64,000 nt of DNA, taken from positions 22,327,052 through 22,391,051 of the forward strand of contig OX344755.2 of assembly GCA_947034885.2 (NCBI GenBank). Reading direction: 5' to 3'. This DNA comes from Thuidium tamariscinum. Lineage: Eukaryota; Streptophyta; Bryopsida; Hypnales; Thuidiaceae. Below, in pieces: positions 47,640-58,716 of the stretch. Position 1 is the stretch's first letter; each line of letters opens with the position of its first letter. Below the pieces are notes generated by a model. It saw only the letters and a program-made list of their open reading frames with translations. It was not told the DNA's origin and made no database searches. A program made the position numbers and the translations under genes.

Positions 47640-48945
47640 AAATAATTTCCCATGGTTTTGTATTTTAGGCCTTCCATAGTCTAAATATAATATATATTTT
47701 GTATTTAAAAAAAAGGTTTTGGTGGTTTGAATCAAAAAAAAGGAAATGGTTTAAATGAAAATAACGTTAATGGTTTGGAATTGTGAATAAAAAAAAATGT
47801 AAAACTGGTTTTGAAAAAAAATGTGTTAATTGTTCGAATAAAAAAATTATGGAAATGGTTTGAATAAAAAAAACGTTAATGGTTTGAAATGTTGAATGAA
47901 AAAAAAATATAGAAAGGGTTTGGAAAAAAATCTGTTAATGGCTCGACCAAAAAAATTTGGAAATGGGTTGGGAAAAAAATGTGATTAGGGTTTGACTAAA
48001 AGAAATATGGAAATGGGTTGAAATGTTGGAAAAAAAAATTTAGAAATGGTTTGGAGAAAAAATGTGTTAATTGTTTGACTAGAATAAATATGGAAATGGT
48101 TTAGGGTAAAAAAATGGCCAAGTTTTGAGTAAAGAAAAACGGTAATGGTATAGGGTGTTAGAAAGAAAAATATAGAAATGGTTTGGAAAAAAGATGGGTT
48201 AATGGTTCGACTAAAAAAATATGGAAATGGTTTGAATCAAAGAAAAAGAAAAAGGAAATGCTTTGAATTAAAAAAAAGTTAATAATTTGAAATGTTGAAT
48301 ACAAAAAAATATAGAAATGGTTTGGAAAAAAAATGTGTTCATGTTTCGACTAAAAAATATATGAAAATGCTTCGAATAAAAAAAAAAATGGAAATGGGTT
48401 GAATAAAAAAAAAGGCAATGGTTTGAAAGGTTGGAAAAAAACTTATAGAAAGGGTCGTGAAAAAAAATGTGTTAATGGTTTGACTAAAAAAAATATGGAA
48501 ATAAGTTGGAAAGAAAATGTGTTCAGGGTTTGATTAAAAATAATATGGAAATGGTTTGAAATGTTGAATAAAAAACATTTAGAAATGGTTTGGAAAAAAA
48601 ATGTTAATGCCTTAATGGTTAAGGCTCAAATTGGAAATAGTTTGAATCAATAAAATGGGAATGCTTTGAATAAAAAAGAACGTTGATGGTTTGAAATGTG
48701 GACGACAAAAAAATATAGAAATGGTTTAAAAAAATGTGTTCATGGTTCGACTAATAAAAATATGGAAATGGGTTCAATCTAAAATATGGAAAGGGTTTGA
48801 ATCTAACAAATGGAAATGGGTTAGGGTAAAAAAATGGTTATGGTTTGACATGTGGAAAAAAAAAATGTGGAAAAATGCGGTGGGAAAAACTTGGGTTAAT
48901 GGTTTGATTAAAAAAATTCGAAATGGTGGGAATCAAAAACAAAAG
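47640..48945. repeat. AT-rich degenerate tandem repeats (GGTTTGAA and A-run units)
   Basis: About 1.3 kb is made of short degenerate units around ATGGTTTGAA, TATGGAAATGG, TGTGTTAATGG and TCGACTAAAAAAA. They recur every 30-40 bp and group into a looser higher-order period. The same units in inverted orientation occupy 54,316-54,750. It is probably satellite-like filler inside a transposon. Frames crossing it are artefacts. Confidence 0.85.
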
Positions 48946-49299
48946 CATATATACTTGTGGCATATGTAAAAAATAGAATTTTGGAAATTTTTAAAAGTGA
49001 ACTTACAAAATCTACTTTAAGTGAAAGTATGGCATTGGATTTAAATGAACTTGTTGCACATACATTTCAAGCAAACGTATTGAGTATTCTTTTCATTTGT
49101 TCATGGTTAAGTTTTCAGTTTAAGTGTTTAACAAACAATACAGTTGTACGAGAAAAATGAAAATGCTTCATTGCCCAAAAAATGTACTTTTGCAACATGA
49201 GCAACAAACGCTCGTAAATGGTCGTCATAGCCAAATACTATTTACAATACTAATATACTATACATCCGTCTAATGGCCTAACTCATCACCAGAAGGTAT
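48946..49299. other. Spacer after the AT-rich repeats
   Basis: About 350 bp of AT-rich DNA forming the 3' flank of the minus-strand RING gene. No feature recognised. Confidence 0.4.
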
Positions 49300-51663
49300 T
49301 CAACCTTGTTCTGGTTCTACAATGCCTCTGCCTATACTATTTCTCAAAAAATCTTGCAATCCTTCTCTAGATTGCAAACTATTCAACGTAGCCACTACGG
49401 TCCGATCATATCGATCGTGCAAGTAGGAAGAAATGGTTGACAACATTTGCACCTCATTGAACGTAGTGTCTTCGATGAACCTCATTTGTGCCTCATGATC
49501 CATGTCTTGGAGTATTCCGATAGGATTTCCACTGGAGTCAAAAACCACATTCTCTAGATGTGGTTGGCGCACGAACTCTTGTCGGTCCAAGTCCTAATGG
49601 CCACCAGCAAGTTGGCCAAAAAATACTCGCCGCCCTGGATCGCCCGCACTAATCAGCTTCTTGCACACCTCCGTAATCTCCGCATCATCGTTCCACGGAA
49701 TGTCTTGCACGCTGCGCACGGCGAGGTGTCTACTGTCATGGCCCCACTTCCACATCCATATCATGTCATTACCCCAACTCCCTCTATTCTCATCGCCAGG
49801 CAAGTTCTCTTCGTTCAACTCGAAGTGTGGGGGCATGTAATCCTCCAACCCAAATTGGACGTACAACCGCCGGTGCAAAGGAGCCTTGCATTGTGCGCAC
49901 CGCTTTCTTGTGACCATGTGCGGAATGAGACATCCGGGGTGGTACATATGTCCACACGTTCCAAGGCAAAATCCACCTTCGGGTCCAAACGGTTCCATGC
50001 AAATCGTACACGTCGTTCCATCCTTCACAAACTCGGGAACTATGGGCCACAGTAAGGGGGCATTGCCTTCTCTATCCACGGGCCCGTATCGATATCTCGC
50101 GGTGTTGAATTGGAAGTCTAGATGCGGATGCCCGTCCCAATCAATGCTTGCATTATCGCAATTTTGGGGCAATGTAACTGGAAACATATCCTCCAGTCGG
50201 GCCCACGATGTCAAGCCAAAATAACGTTGGCTACCATCTCTAAATTCTGCAGCTATTCTCCTGACTTCACGTTGCAGTTGTGCGACCTCGTTCATAGCCA
50301 AAGTGCATGCCAATCTCATGTTGCTCATGGCAAGCAACTTTTGCTCCCTCGTAGTTGACGTTTGTTGCAACAATCTATCCTTCATGGCATTTACAAATGC
50401 CAACTCGTCCTGTAGTCCCTCCAAAGCCGCTGATACAGTCTCCATGTTGGCCTTGGCCTCATTGCACTCGCCCTCTACACGCTCCGCTCGTGCCACAAGG
50501 GCATCGTATGCCACGCGCTCAACGCTTATGAACTCTTGGCCCAATGCATTTGTTGATTGGGTTGCCGCATTTGAACTCTCACCACGAAAATGTGGTGTTG
50601 GGAATATACCATGAGGCCGCACCCGGCGCACCGTCAATGGGTCAGCTGGCTCAATTAGACCATATGTGGCCCGCTCCACGACCTCATCCAATGGTGGAGT
50701 GCCATCCGTGCTTTGGCGACGTTCACGTTCAAGCAAGTCAATGTTACTTGCTAGTAACTTAGCATTCGTTTCCTCCAAAGCCTTCACTCGTGCGTTGTGG
50801 GCTTGTACCTCCATCTCGTGCCTTCGCTCAGCTTCTGCACCATCCTCACGCAGCTTAATCACCAATGCACGTAATGCCTCTAATTCCCCATTTGCTCCAA
50901 ATACTTCATTAATTGTCATGGATGGGGGAATTGGGTGAATGGCGAGTGGCATGGGCTCGCTTGGACCGGCAATGGGCGCCTCCAATTTGGGAGCCACCGG
51001 ATTTTGTTCGTTGGCGCCTTGAGGTGCATTGTCGACCTCCATGGGGTCCGCGGCCGCCGCTTCGTCCCCTTGTGCCCCAGCCACTCCTTCGCCTTCCAAT
51101 TGCACTTCAGGATTTGGTGGAATTCTACGGCTTTTAGTAGGGAAACGGCCGCCCCGTTGTTTAGCCGGATACGTGTTCCAATCCACGTCCTTGCCCAAAA
51201 AAACCTCCGCATACGCCATTTGACACAATGCGAGGGTCCCATCCTTCTTCGAGAGGGTCCCCCAAAGTGCCAATGCCACCTCGGTCAACCGCTTCTTGAA
51301 CGTTGGGTGTACGCAATACTTGATCAATGCAACGCCAGATCGCACTTGCGTCTCATTTCTCTCCCGTGGAAAATGGCGGTTGATGTGGGCCCAGTCCACG
51401 TATCTCTGACATGTGGTGCGGGTCCATGGCTCAAGCGCCTGTTCCCACCCGTGCCCGGCCAAAACTTCTCCAGTGTTGAAAGTCGCCCAGTCTACAGTGC
51501 TCCTGTTCCCACGACGCCTCCTGTGTGGGGGTTCACCTTCATGGGTTACCATCTCCTGGTTTTCTACCACTGGGGGGTGATTTCCAGCAATTACCACCTC
51601 CTGGTTCTCTGCCATAGGGGGGTTCTCCACATGTATTACCATCTCTAGTGGGTTTAAGGCCAT
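49300..51663 (-). CDS. RING-finger protein with coiled coils; one in-frame TAG before the tail
   Basis: From ATG 51,663 (MALNPLEMVIHVEN) the frame runs 689 codons to a TAG at 49,594-49,596. It then continues open in the same frame for another 98 codons to 49,300. Counting from about 51,684: a conserved-looking N-terminal domain (about 60-180; RYVDWAHINRHFP), an acid/Pro-rich linker, coiled coils (about 265-325 and 405-490), and a RING at about 559-605 (CTICMEPF, CGHMYHPGC, CAQCKAP) with all metal ligands. It was most likely an E3 ubiquitin ligase. The tail after the TAG has normal protein composition (NVVFDSSGNPIGILQD), so the TAG looks recent (CAG to TAG) or is read through. A TTGTGTGCAG acceptor ends six bases before the ATG, implying a leader intron. 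Confidence 0.75.
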
Positions 51664-51863
51664 AGTACCTGCACACAATGCCACAACACGGTATATATGT
51701 ACAGATGACTATGCTCTGCCTCCTGTTGCGTGAGGGCAACTGGAATGTGGCAAAGCAATAGCCAAATGCTTGACTTCCTCCCGAATTGCAATGCAAAGCT
51801 TTTTTCAAGCTAGGACAGAGCAACTCAAGAGAGAAAGCAAGGTTAATTGTGGCTGAATTTGGG

Positions 51864-51870
51864 ATTTATA
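51864..51870 (-). promoter_or_regulatory. TATA box of the RING gene
   Basis: The minus strand reads GGGGAGTATAAATCCC, about 200 bp upstream of the ATG and about 80 bp downstream of GC array D. The spacing resembles that of the other array-linked genes. Confidence 0.6.
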
Positions 51871-51944
51871 CTCCCCATTACCAAGCCTCGTTAGGAGTGT
51901 TAATTTGTGTCTAATCACATCGCCATGCACCACCTGGAGCCGTT

Positions 51945-52720
51945 GATGCGGACGGCCATCGACGGCTGGGGCGTCCAGGGAGCGTCGACGGAGGTTTGAG
52001 AGGCCGTCGACAGCTTCGGGATGACGTCACAGAGGCCGTCCACAGGTCCGGCGTCGTCAACGAGTTCGAAAACACTCATGAGTTCGAAAATCCATAATTA
52101 CTCCGCCGAATTGCAAATTCGATGGCCAAAAATGGCTCTTCGTGACGGCCTGCCCGTGGTCTTGGACGGCCACTGTTCCGCTGTGGACAGCCTGCCCGGA
52201 CAGGTCGACGCTCCGGCCCGCAGCCAAATTCGTTGCGGACGGCCTGCCCAGGTCCTGAACGGGCCCGTGTTGCTGGACGGTTTTCTGGACGCCCTCCGTC
52301 CCCGTGACGGCCTGCCCAGGGCCTCGACGGCCAGGGAGGACTAACCCCTCTATTGCCCCTCCGGAGGGTAAATGTAAAAAATTCCCCCCTAATTTGTGCC
52401 GATTAAATTTTAGATTTCAACACGTCCCCTAGCTAAATCGAGGTCTCTGATTCCAAATAAGAATTCAGAATTTGCAAAAAAGAATTTGTGTGAAAAATAA
52501 AAGAAATTCCAGGGTTTTCTACAAGGGTAAAAAAGGGGCAATAGAGGGGTCAGTCCTCCCTGGCTGTCCTCGACAGGCCCGTCTTCCTGGACGGTTTTAG
52601 GGACGCCCTCCGTCCCCGTGACGGCCTGCCCTGGTCTTGGACGGGCCCGTCTTCCTGGACGGTTTTCTGGACGCTCTCCGTCCCCATGACAGCCTGCCCA
52701 GGTCCTGGACGGGCCCAATA
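51945..52720. repeat. GC-rich array D upstream of the RING gene
   Basis: GACGGCC, CTGCCC and GTCGACG words dominate 51,945-52,341 and 52,565-52,720. The unit GTCCCCGTGACGGCCTGCCC is repeated, for example near 52,297 and 52,611. A 235-bp AT-rich stretch with inverted ends separates the two halves. Frames across it are artefacts. Confidence 0.7.
52330..52564. mobile_element. Small inverted-repeat insert within GC array D
   Basis: Thirty-base ends, 52,330-52,359 (GCCAGGGAGGACTAACCCCT...) and 52,535-52,564 (inverted), match at all but one position. They enclose about 175 bp of AT-rich DNA. It could be a small MITE or a palindromic rearrangement of the array. No target duplication was established. 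Confidence 0.6.
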
Positions 52721-54315
52721 GGTGGGCCCAATATATACTGAATTTCAATTAGGCAGGTGGAATCCAATTAGACAGCCAAGATCCAATTACGCAATTGGTA
52801 TTCATTTAGGCAGTTGAGATGCAATAAGCTGTAAGACAGCAGAATTTTAATGTGGGTGAACTGGTGAAGATTGCCAATGCAGTACCTGTATACTGTAATT
52901 TTTATTGGAGCTCAGTGAGTTAACATTCACAGCTTGCATTTCTTTTTAAAAAAATTTGGGATTCATTCATGGTTGTGACAAGTGTGTGACTCATTCAGAT
53001 CTTGTATTTCTTTTTAAATTTTTTTGGGATTCATGATTGTGACAAGTGTGTTAGCCATGTATGCATGGTAGGAGGCAAAGATTGCACTTATTTAAATTAA
53101 GAGTTGATTTGCCTTTTTCGTGTATGTCTTTAGATGAAAATATTTTTAGTTTATTTTTCAGTCAAGGAGAAATAGATGAGGAATCTAATACAAGTTGTTT
53201 CATATTTTTTGGAAGAAAAATTGAATTAATTATTAATTTTCAAACACAATTTGTCATAGGACCCTATTTGTGATCAGTAAGCCTTGAAAATCTATACATG
53301 CACAGTTTCTAAAAGAATCTGGTTTGGTGAATAAACTAGTAATGCAACATGTAAAAAATGGTTTGAAATGGTTTCTAAATGTGTCCCTTTCAAAATCTGA
53401 AATGAATTCTTCAATTAATCATTATTTCAAAACAATTTCACATTTGAAAGAAGGTAGTTTAACAACCATTTTTTATTTTGAATAAAATTAGTAGACACCT
53501 ATAAGTACACTTAGTTACGATTGAATCCATTGTAACTCCAAAACCATCCATTCATATAGTAAAAATCAAATCTTAGCATGCTTCAATATAATCCACAATT
53601 AGTTTCCTCACAATGAGCTTTCCAATTCAGATTTCAGACCCTCCTATAGTCCTATTAAGCAGATAAAAAAGCCTGCATAGTTTATTAACCTCCGTGTGAG
53701 CTTCCTACCATAATAGTTGATTTGAGAGCAAGAGGTCCTTGAACTTCTTCATTTTAAATGTTAGAATGGATTTGCAGACTTACTGATACTTGTGTTTTTA
53801 AACACAATCGGCTTATTAAATTCCCTAAGTTTTCCTTATTATATAAATGAATGTGAATATGCTCTTGTGCCTTTAAATTGGTTTTAAATATTGCATTAAT
53901 TAGGATTGTATACTATAGTTTAATTTCTCTATTGTGTGCTTTGTTTTCTTATAAATGGTGAAATATAAATAGTTGTAGCTTTGATTTTTGATTTTCAAAC
54001 TCTTTAGTGGCATATAGATAGCATATGCTGTGCGTTTCACCATGTTCTTAGTTCATCAAAATCCTTGAAGCTCACATGTTTCCTTGTATACAATGTTTTT
54101 GATCTTCTCAATATTTTGTAATTATGAAATGTAGAAAAAAAATAGGGTGTTCAAAAATAGTCCTTCAAAGAATTTACAAAAGAAAATAGGGTACTCTAAA
54201 ATACACTCCGGTAGCTTTATTCTACTAATAGGGAGGGAAAAAAACATGAGAAGGACATAAATACCCCCCCATTAAATACCCCATTATCGCACGTGGTTAC
54301 CAAAAGATAAAGGGG
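52721..54315. other. AT-rich spacer
   Basis: No gene. GCAGGTGGAATCCAATTAG-like repeats lie near 52,755-52,815. ATTTCTTTTTAAA-type words repeat at 52,940 and 53,005. The rest shows nothing recognisable. Confidence 0.45.
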
Positions 54316-54760
54316 GTGAACCCCCAAGTCTATTATTCAAACCATTCCCATTTTTTTTATTCAAACCTTTCCCATTTTTTTTATTCAAACCATTCCCATT
54401 TTTTTTATTCAAACCATTTCCACATTTTTTTCCAAACCGAATCATTTCCATATTTTTTTAGTCGATCCATTAACCCATTTTTTGGTCCAAATCCCTTCTA
54501 TATATTTTTGCCCAACACCCGAAACCATTAACGTTTTGCTTTATTCACACCACTTCCATTTTGGGGATTCAAACCTTTTCCCTATTTTTTTTAATTGAAC
54601 CATTAACACATTTTTTTCCAACCCATTTCCACATTTTTTTTATTCGAACAGGGCTCGACAATTTCTTTCCAAACCCTTTCTATATTTTTTTGGGGTAACT
54701 TTTTAAACCCTTTGACGTGTATTTTTGGTTCAAACCATTAACACACTTGCGGAATTCTAA
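54316..54760. repeat. Inverted copy of the AT-rich degenerate repeats
   Basis: Units such as TTATTCAAACCATTCCCA and CATTAACACATTTTTTTCC are reverse complements of the units at 47,640-48,945. The first four units (54,330-54,415) are almost identical to one another. With the other block they make a widely spaced inverted repeat around the RING gene. Confidence 0.8.
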
Positions 54761-55968
54761 CTCTTTCTTCTAGGGTTTATCATACACTTCGGCAAAGAGA
54801 GGATTAGAGCGGTTTAGGGTTCCGCAGAAGAGTCTGAATTCTGAAAATTGGTTGGTGCCCACTAACGGAGTCTTGCTTGCCAGTGCCCCCGTCCTAAACT
54901 CCTAATTAGTGCTCGCCATTCACTTATACTTTCATAACTCATAGTTTCATAACTCATAAGTAGAGTACATGACTACATGACCAGAATATTATGCAATATA
55001 GTAATATACTAATATGTACATGTAGTACTAATCTAATTTCCTAAAAAATACATGCCTAGTCGGATGGCTCCCGAATTTAAAATTGAGAAGTTTAAATCCC
55101 TACATATCCGTAGGGCAACTTCTAAAATTTAGGGTCCATCACTTCAGCCATTCTCGATATGAGATGAAGCACTGGAAGGCAATGTAAAATTTTAGCCGTG
55201 TACATTACACACTACCCACCAACAAGTTTAGGATCATCCAATTCTGCCATTGAAACAAATTTTGCATAATATAATCAAGCATACCAAATGTGGATTTCAC
55301 ATAAGTCAAATTCAGTATTTGGTGAATTGTTTCATTCAAAACTCATGGTTTAGCATGATAATTGATTATAAAACATTGGTGATGAATTAGCATTAATTTG
55401 CAAAGAGGAGATATGTAGGAAACATCTATATGCACATCTTTCATACCAAAAAACATCCTAGATTCCTAGTAAGTTACAACAATATAATTGGGTTGAAGAA
55501 TTCAATTAGGCATTTTATGTGACCCCATTTTGTAAAATAGATGTATGTACGCTTGAATTAGATTTAGGCAAAGTCATTGTACGGAAATGATTTAAGTTCC
55601 TCAAGGAGTTATAGTGTGACCATCAAATAGCAAATGCTAATTAAGCCGGATTAAATTATTAAAATTAGCTCCTATTTCCTAAATTTACGGGGGAGAATGA
55701 AATTAGATGGAAAGGGAGGAAGTAGAGCTTTTTGACGACACAACTGAGAACGGATACGCATCAACCGAAGAGGTATGTGTTTAGACTAGAACCAATAAGT
55801 TTAATCATTTCATGTTATTTCTTTTAATTACTTCAAAATTTGCAAAATTAGATTGACGCTAGGAAAATAAAGATCAATTACCGAATACAAATTATAATGC
55901 ACTTCTTAAGTTATTAAATTACTAAACTAGACATTTTACCCTCATTTACGCAAAAGTAAAAAGGAACT
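54761..55968. other. AT-rich spacer
   Basis: No supported gene, RNA gene or transposon end was seen in these 1.2 kb. Confidence 0.45.
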
Positions 55969-56008
55969 TAAACCCTAAACCCTAAACCCTAAACCCTAAA
56001 TCCTAAAA
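55969..56008. repeat. Interstitial telomere-like repeats
   Basis: Four to five units of the plant telomere repeat in the CCCTAAA orientation, the last ones imperfect (TCCTAAAA). They lie about 190 bp before GC array E. They could be a telo-box promoter element or a trace of break repair. Confidence 0.85.
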
Positions 56009-56194
56009 CCTTCGGTTGGGCAAGGGCTTTAGGCTGGGTTTTTGACCTTCTCAAAATTCAGTGTCAGCCCTTAGATGGGCGGTTTCTGGCCTGTTACCTT
56101 ATTACCTTGTAGAGGAATTTCAGTTGCACGAGGCTTGCCATTAAGTCTTCGCTGGCATCTTCACCGCCCTGTGCTTCCCCGACGATCCCCTTAA

Positions 56195-56640
56195 TGGTTC
56201 AGAATTCCCGGGACGCCCTGTGGGGTCGCGTGGACGGCCTCGTTCCACGACGGACCCCCGAATTCCCAGGACAGCTTGTGCGTCCTGTCGACGGTCTCGC
56301 AGTTCCTCGACGGTTTCCTGGACGGCTTCGAAATTCCCGGGACGGATGGGTGCGTCCCGTCGACGGCCTCATCGTCCTCGACATTCCCCTCGACGGCTTC
56401 CCAATTCTGAGGACGGCGAGCGCGTCCCCTCGACGGTCTCGCAATTCCTCGACGGTCCCCACGACGGCTTCGAAATTCCCGGGACGGATGGGTGCGTCCT
56501 GTCGACGGCCTCATCGTCCTCGACATTCCCCTCGACGGCTTCAGCGCGTCCCCTCGACGGTCTCGGAGTTCCCGACACCCCTCGACGGCTTTCGAGTTCC
56601 TTGGACGGATCGGCCGTCCATGCGACGGCTCGCCAACGAC
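56195..56640. repeat. GC-rich array E at the promoter of the intact kinase-like gene
   Basis: GACGGCTTC, CCTCGACGG and TTCCCGGGACGG words repeat throughout. A larger unit beginning TTCGAAATTCCCGGGACGGA recurs at 56,327 and 56,469, a 142-bp period. The block stops at a TATA box (56,641), so it forms the upstream promoter of the kinase-like gene. Frames here on both strands are artefacts. Confidence 0.8.
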
Positions 56641-56648
56641 TATATAAG
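56641..56648 (+). promoter_or_regulatory. TATA box of the intact kinase-like gene
   Basis: ACTATATAAGGTGGG directly follows the last unit of array E and lies about 200 bp before the ATG. It is a strong plant TATA match. Confidence 0.75.
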
Positions 56649-56789
56649 GTGGGCCAGGTCCCCCACTCTGCACGAGTCTCTCCTGCTCTGACGGTGCTCT
56701 CTTGCCCTGGATTGGTTGCAGTCCTTGCTTGGGAGCGCGGGTGCTTGCGAGGAGGCTCGGCTGAGGAAGGGGGGATAGTTTTCACATTT

Positions 56790-56841
56790 GTGAGTACTGA
56801 ACCCTAATTCCTTGGTTTTACCATCGCATATTTTTTTTCAG
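56790..56841 (+). other. Leader intron of the kinase-like gene
   Basis: A GTGAGTACT donor at 56,790 and a TTTTTTTTCAG acceptor ending at 56,841 define a 52-bp intron. It ends one base before the ATG at 56,843. The short length and perfect signals make it convincing, though unproven without transcripts. Confidence 0.65.
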
Positions 56842-56842
56842 A

Positions 56843-58504
56843 ATGGACGGGCGAGGTGCGTCGAAGCGCAAGGTTGATGAGTGGTTTTCAGGCATCGGAG
56901 ATCCTGTTGGTGAGCAGTCTCCAGAATCCATTGACTGCGTATCAGAGGCAGTATTGGCCGGAGAAGGGGTCGGTGGTGCGGCTGGAGGAGAATCTTCGGG
57001 GGCCAAGAAAAAAAAGAGCAGGCGGAGGCACAAGGCTACGAATACAGACGACTGGCCAAGGAAGGCTGCGACCAGAAAAGTGCAGGAAGTGGCATTGGAT
57101 TTTTTGGAGCAATATACGATTGCTCAATTGAATACGACCTACGTCTCGCGTGGATTGCAAGGGGTGGAGACAATTAAAAAAAAATTCACCCACATGTTTT
57201 GGACAACAATGGGCGAGGATGAGTGGCTTGAAGATCGCACAAAGGAACACTTCCGTCGTTGGCTTGACGAACAAGTGCAAACTTGTGTTTTCAACATCGC
57301 CCAAGTCGCCGCATCGGTAAAGGGCTTCAAACGAGATGTAGCGCCGAAGCAACAAGCATTGCATTTGTTGCACAAAAAGGTGTATTGGTGGCATGACGCA
57401 ATGCGAGCGCTGTCTTCCAGCAATATCCGCTCTGCCCCATGGTTTCAGCAGAGCCAAAGCTTGTCCCTAGGCCAAGCGGGTGCGGGAGGAGTGGTATTTC
57501 TTGAACGAGGAGTGGTGGTGGTTCCATTGTCAGGCCACAACAAACAAGGGGGGCACGGGAGGGTGCGTAAAGTGAGCCTCCAAAATTCAAGGCACATTCC
57601 CCCCATGATGGAATTGGCGGGCAAGACAGCCCTATATGTGGATCAATTGAAGAAGTCGCGGGAGAAGTTGTCCATCGAGGCTTTGGTTTGTCCATGTAAT
57701 CATCCAGGGGTCATAAAATTTTTTGCTATAAATGACATGACCATGGAGTGTTATTCTCAATGGTGGAATGGAGGAACATTGGGAGCCATGTTCGCATTGG
57801 ACCAAAAAAACCGAGATTATGCTGAGATCGGGGAGCTTGCCTACCATGCAACTCCACAGACGATGCAAGAAGCCAAAAGACTCTTGGCTTATCGTAGAAA
57901 CCGCACCGAGCTTGCATGGGCGTTAATTTGCATCGTGGATGCGGTGCAACAATCTTCGGTGCTCCACAACGACATCACGCCAGAAAACATCATGTTGCAT
58001 TTTCCGAATGATGATGGGCGAACAGTGTGGATTGGGCTATGTGATTGGGGAATGGCTAGTCGTATCAATGAAGAAACCCATTCTTTGTACCAGTTTCAAT
58101 GTGCAAGCCAAATGCGGGCTACACGTCAGAAACGTTGGTGGGTGGCCCCTGAATTGATGTATGTTCCTGGAGAGGCGGGCACTTCGGTATCCCCCACTCG
58201 TGCAGATGGGGCACCGTGTGTTAGTATACATACAGACGGATATGCTGTTGGGAAGCTTGCGGAGAAGATATGGAAGAAAGACCGCGAAAATACGGAAATG
58301 CTTCCCGACCATACAGCGTTTGGTACATTTCAAGCCACATTGGGCGAATTGTGCAAAGAGGACCCACTACAACGACGCACAGTAACGTACGCCGTGGGAC
58401 GAATTAGTGGCGCCCCCTTATTTTGGACTCCACCCGTTGATTGCTACCGCGAGGCCCGCAAGGAGCAAGCACTTCTACAAGAACAAGCAAGGAATGAAGA
58501 TTAG
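56843..58504 (+). CDS. Intact protein-kinase-like gene with atypical HND and DWG motifs
   Basis: The 553-codon frame from ATG 56,843 has no break. Residues 1-75 are low-complexity with a basic stretch (KKKKSRRRHK), a likely nuclear signal. Residues 75-200 are helical. The kinase fold spans about 210-530: glycine loop region GGHGRVRKV (237-245), likely ATP-binding K261, YSQWWNGGTL (304-313), catalytic loop LHNDITPENIML (374-385) with D377 and N382, CDWG (400-403) for DFG, WVAPE (433-437) and TDGYAVGKL (464-472). Key catalytic residues are present, so activity is possible despite HND for HRD. It is clearly related to the broken gene at 20,036. I do not recognise a named kinase family. It faces the hAT transposase gene and may be transposon cargo. 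Confidence 0.8.
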   Translation: MDGRGASKRKVDEWFSGIGDPVGEQSPESIDCVSEAVLAGEGVGGAAGGESSGAKKKKSRRRHKATNTDDWPRKAATRKVQEVALDFLEQYTIAQLNTTYVSRGLQGVETIKKKFTHMFWTTMGEDEWLEDRTKEHFRRWLDEQVQTCVFNIAQVAASVKGFKRDVAPKQQALHLLHKKVYWWHDAMRALSSSNIRSAPWFQQSQSLSLGQAGAGGVVFLERGVVVVPLSGHNKQGGHGRVRKVSLQNSRHIPPMMELAGKTALYVDQLKKSREKLSIEALVCPCNHPGVIKFFAINDMTMECYSQWWNGGTLGAMFALDQKNRDYAEIGELAYHATPQTMQEAKRLLAYRRNRTELAWALICIVDAVQQSSVLHNDITPENIMLHFPNDDGRTVWIGLCDWGMASRINEETHSLYQFQCASQMRATRQKRWWVAPELMYVPGEAGTSVSPTRADGAPCVSIHTDGYAVGKLAEKIWKKDRENTEMLPDHTAFGTFQATLGELCKEDPLQRRTVTYAVGRISGAPLFWTPPVDCYREARKEQALLQEQARNED

Positions 58505-58716
58505 AGAATAGTATTTTAGTGGCAATGTAATCGTAGACGTACCTTAGTACTTGCTTTTACCACAGTATAGTCCACGAACTTTGCGTCACTGAATTTTGTA
58601 CTAACTCCTTTTTGAAATAAATATATGTAAATCTTTTTGTTCCATTCGAGTATGATTCCGGTGAGTGGATTTGTGAGTAGTTCTGTCCCTTCGTAAATTT
58701 TGGACTGAATGCCATG

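Noticed and set aside
48736-48969. Trp/Lys-rich frame
   Set aside because: It is the AT-rich degenerate repeat read in one phase.
56191-56807. Overlapping frames of 87-195 codons on both strands
   Set aside because: They cross GC array E and the promoter. Array periodicity explains their length.
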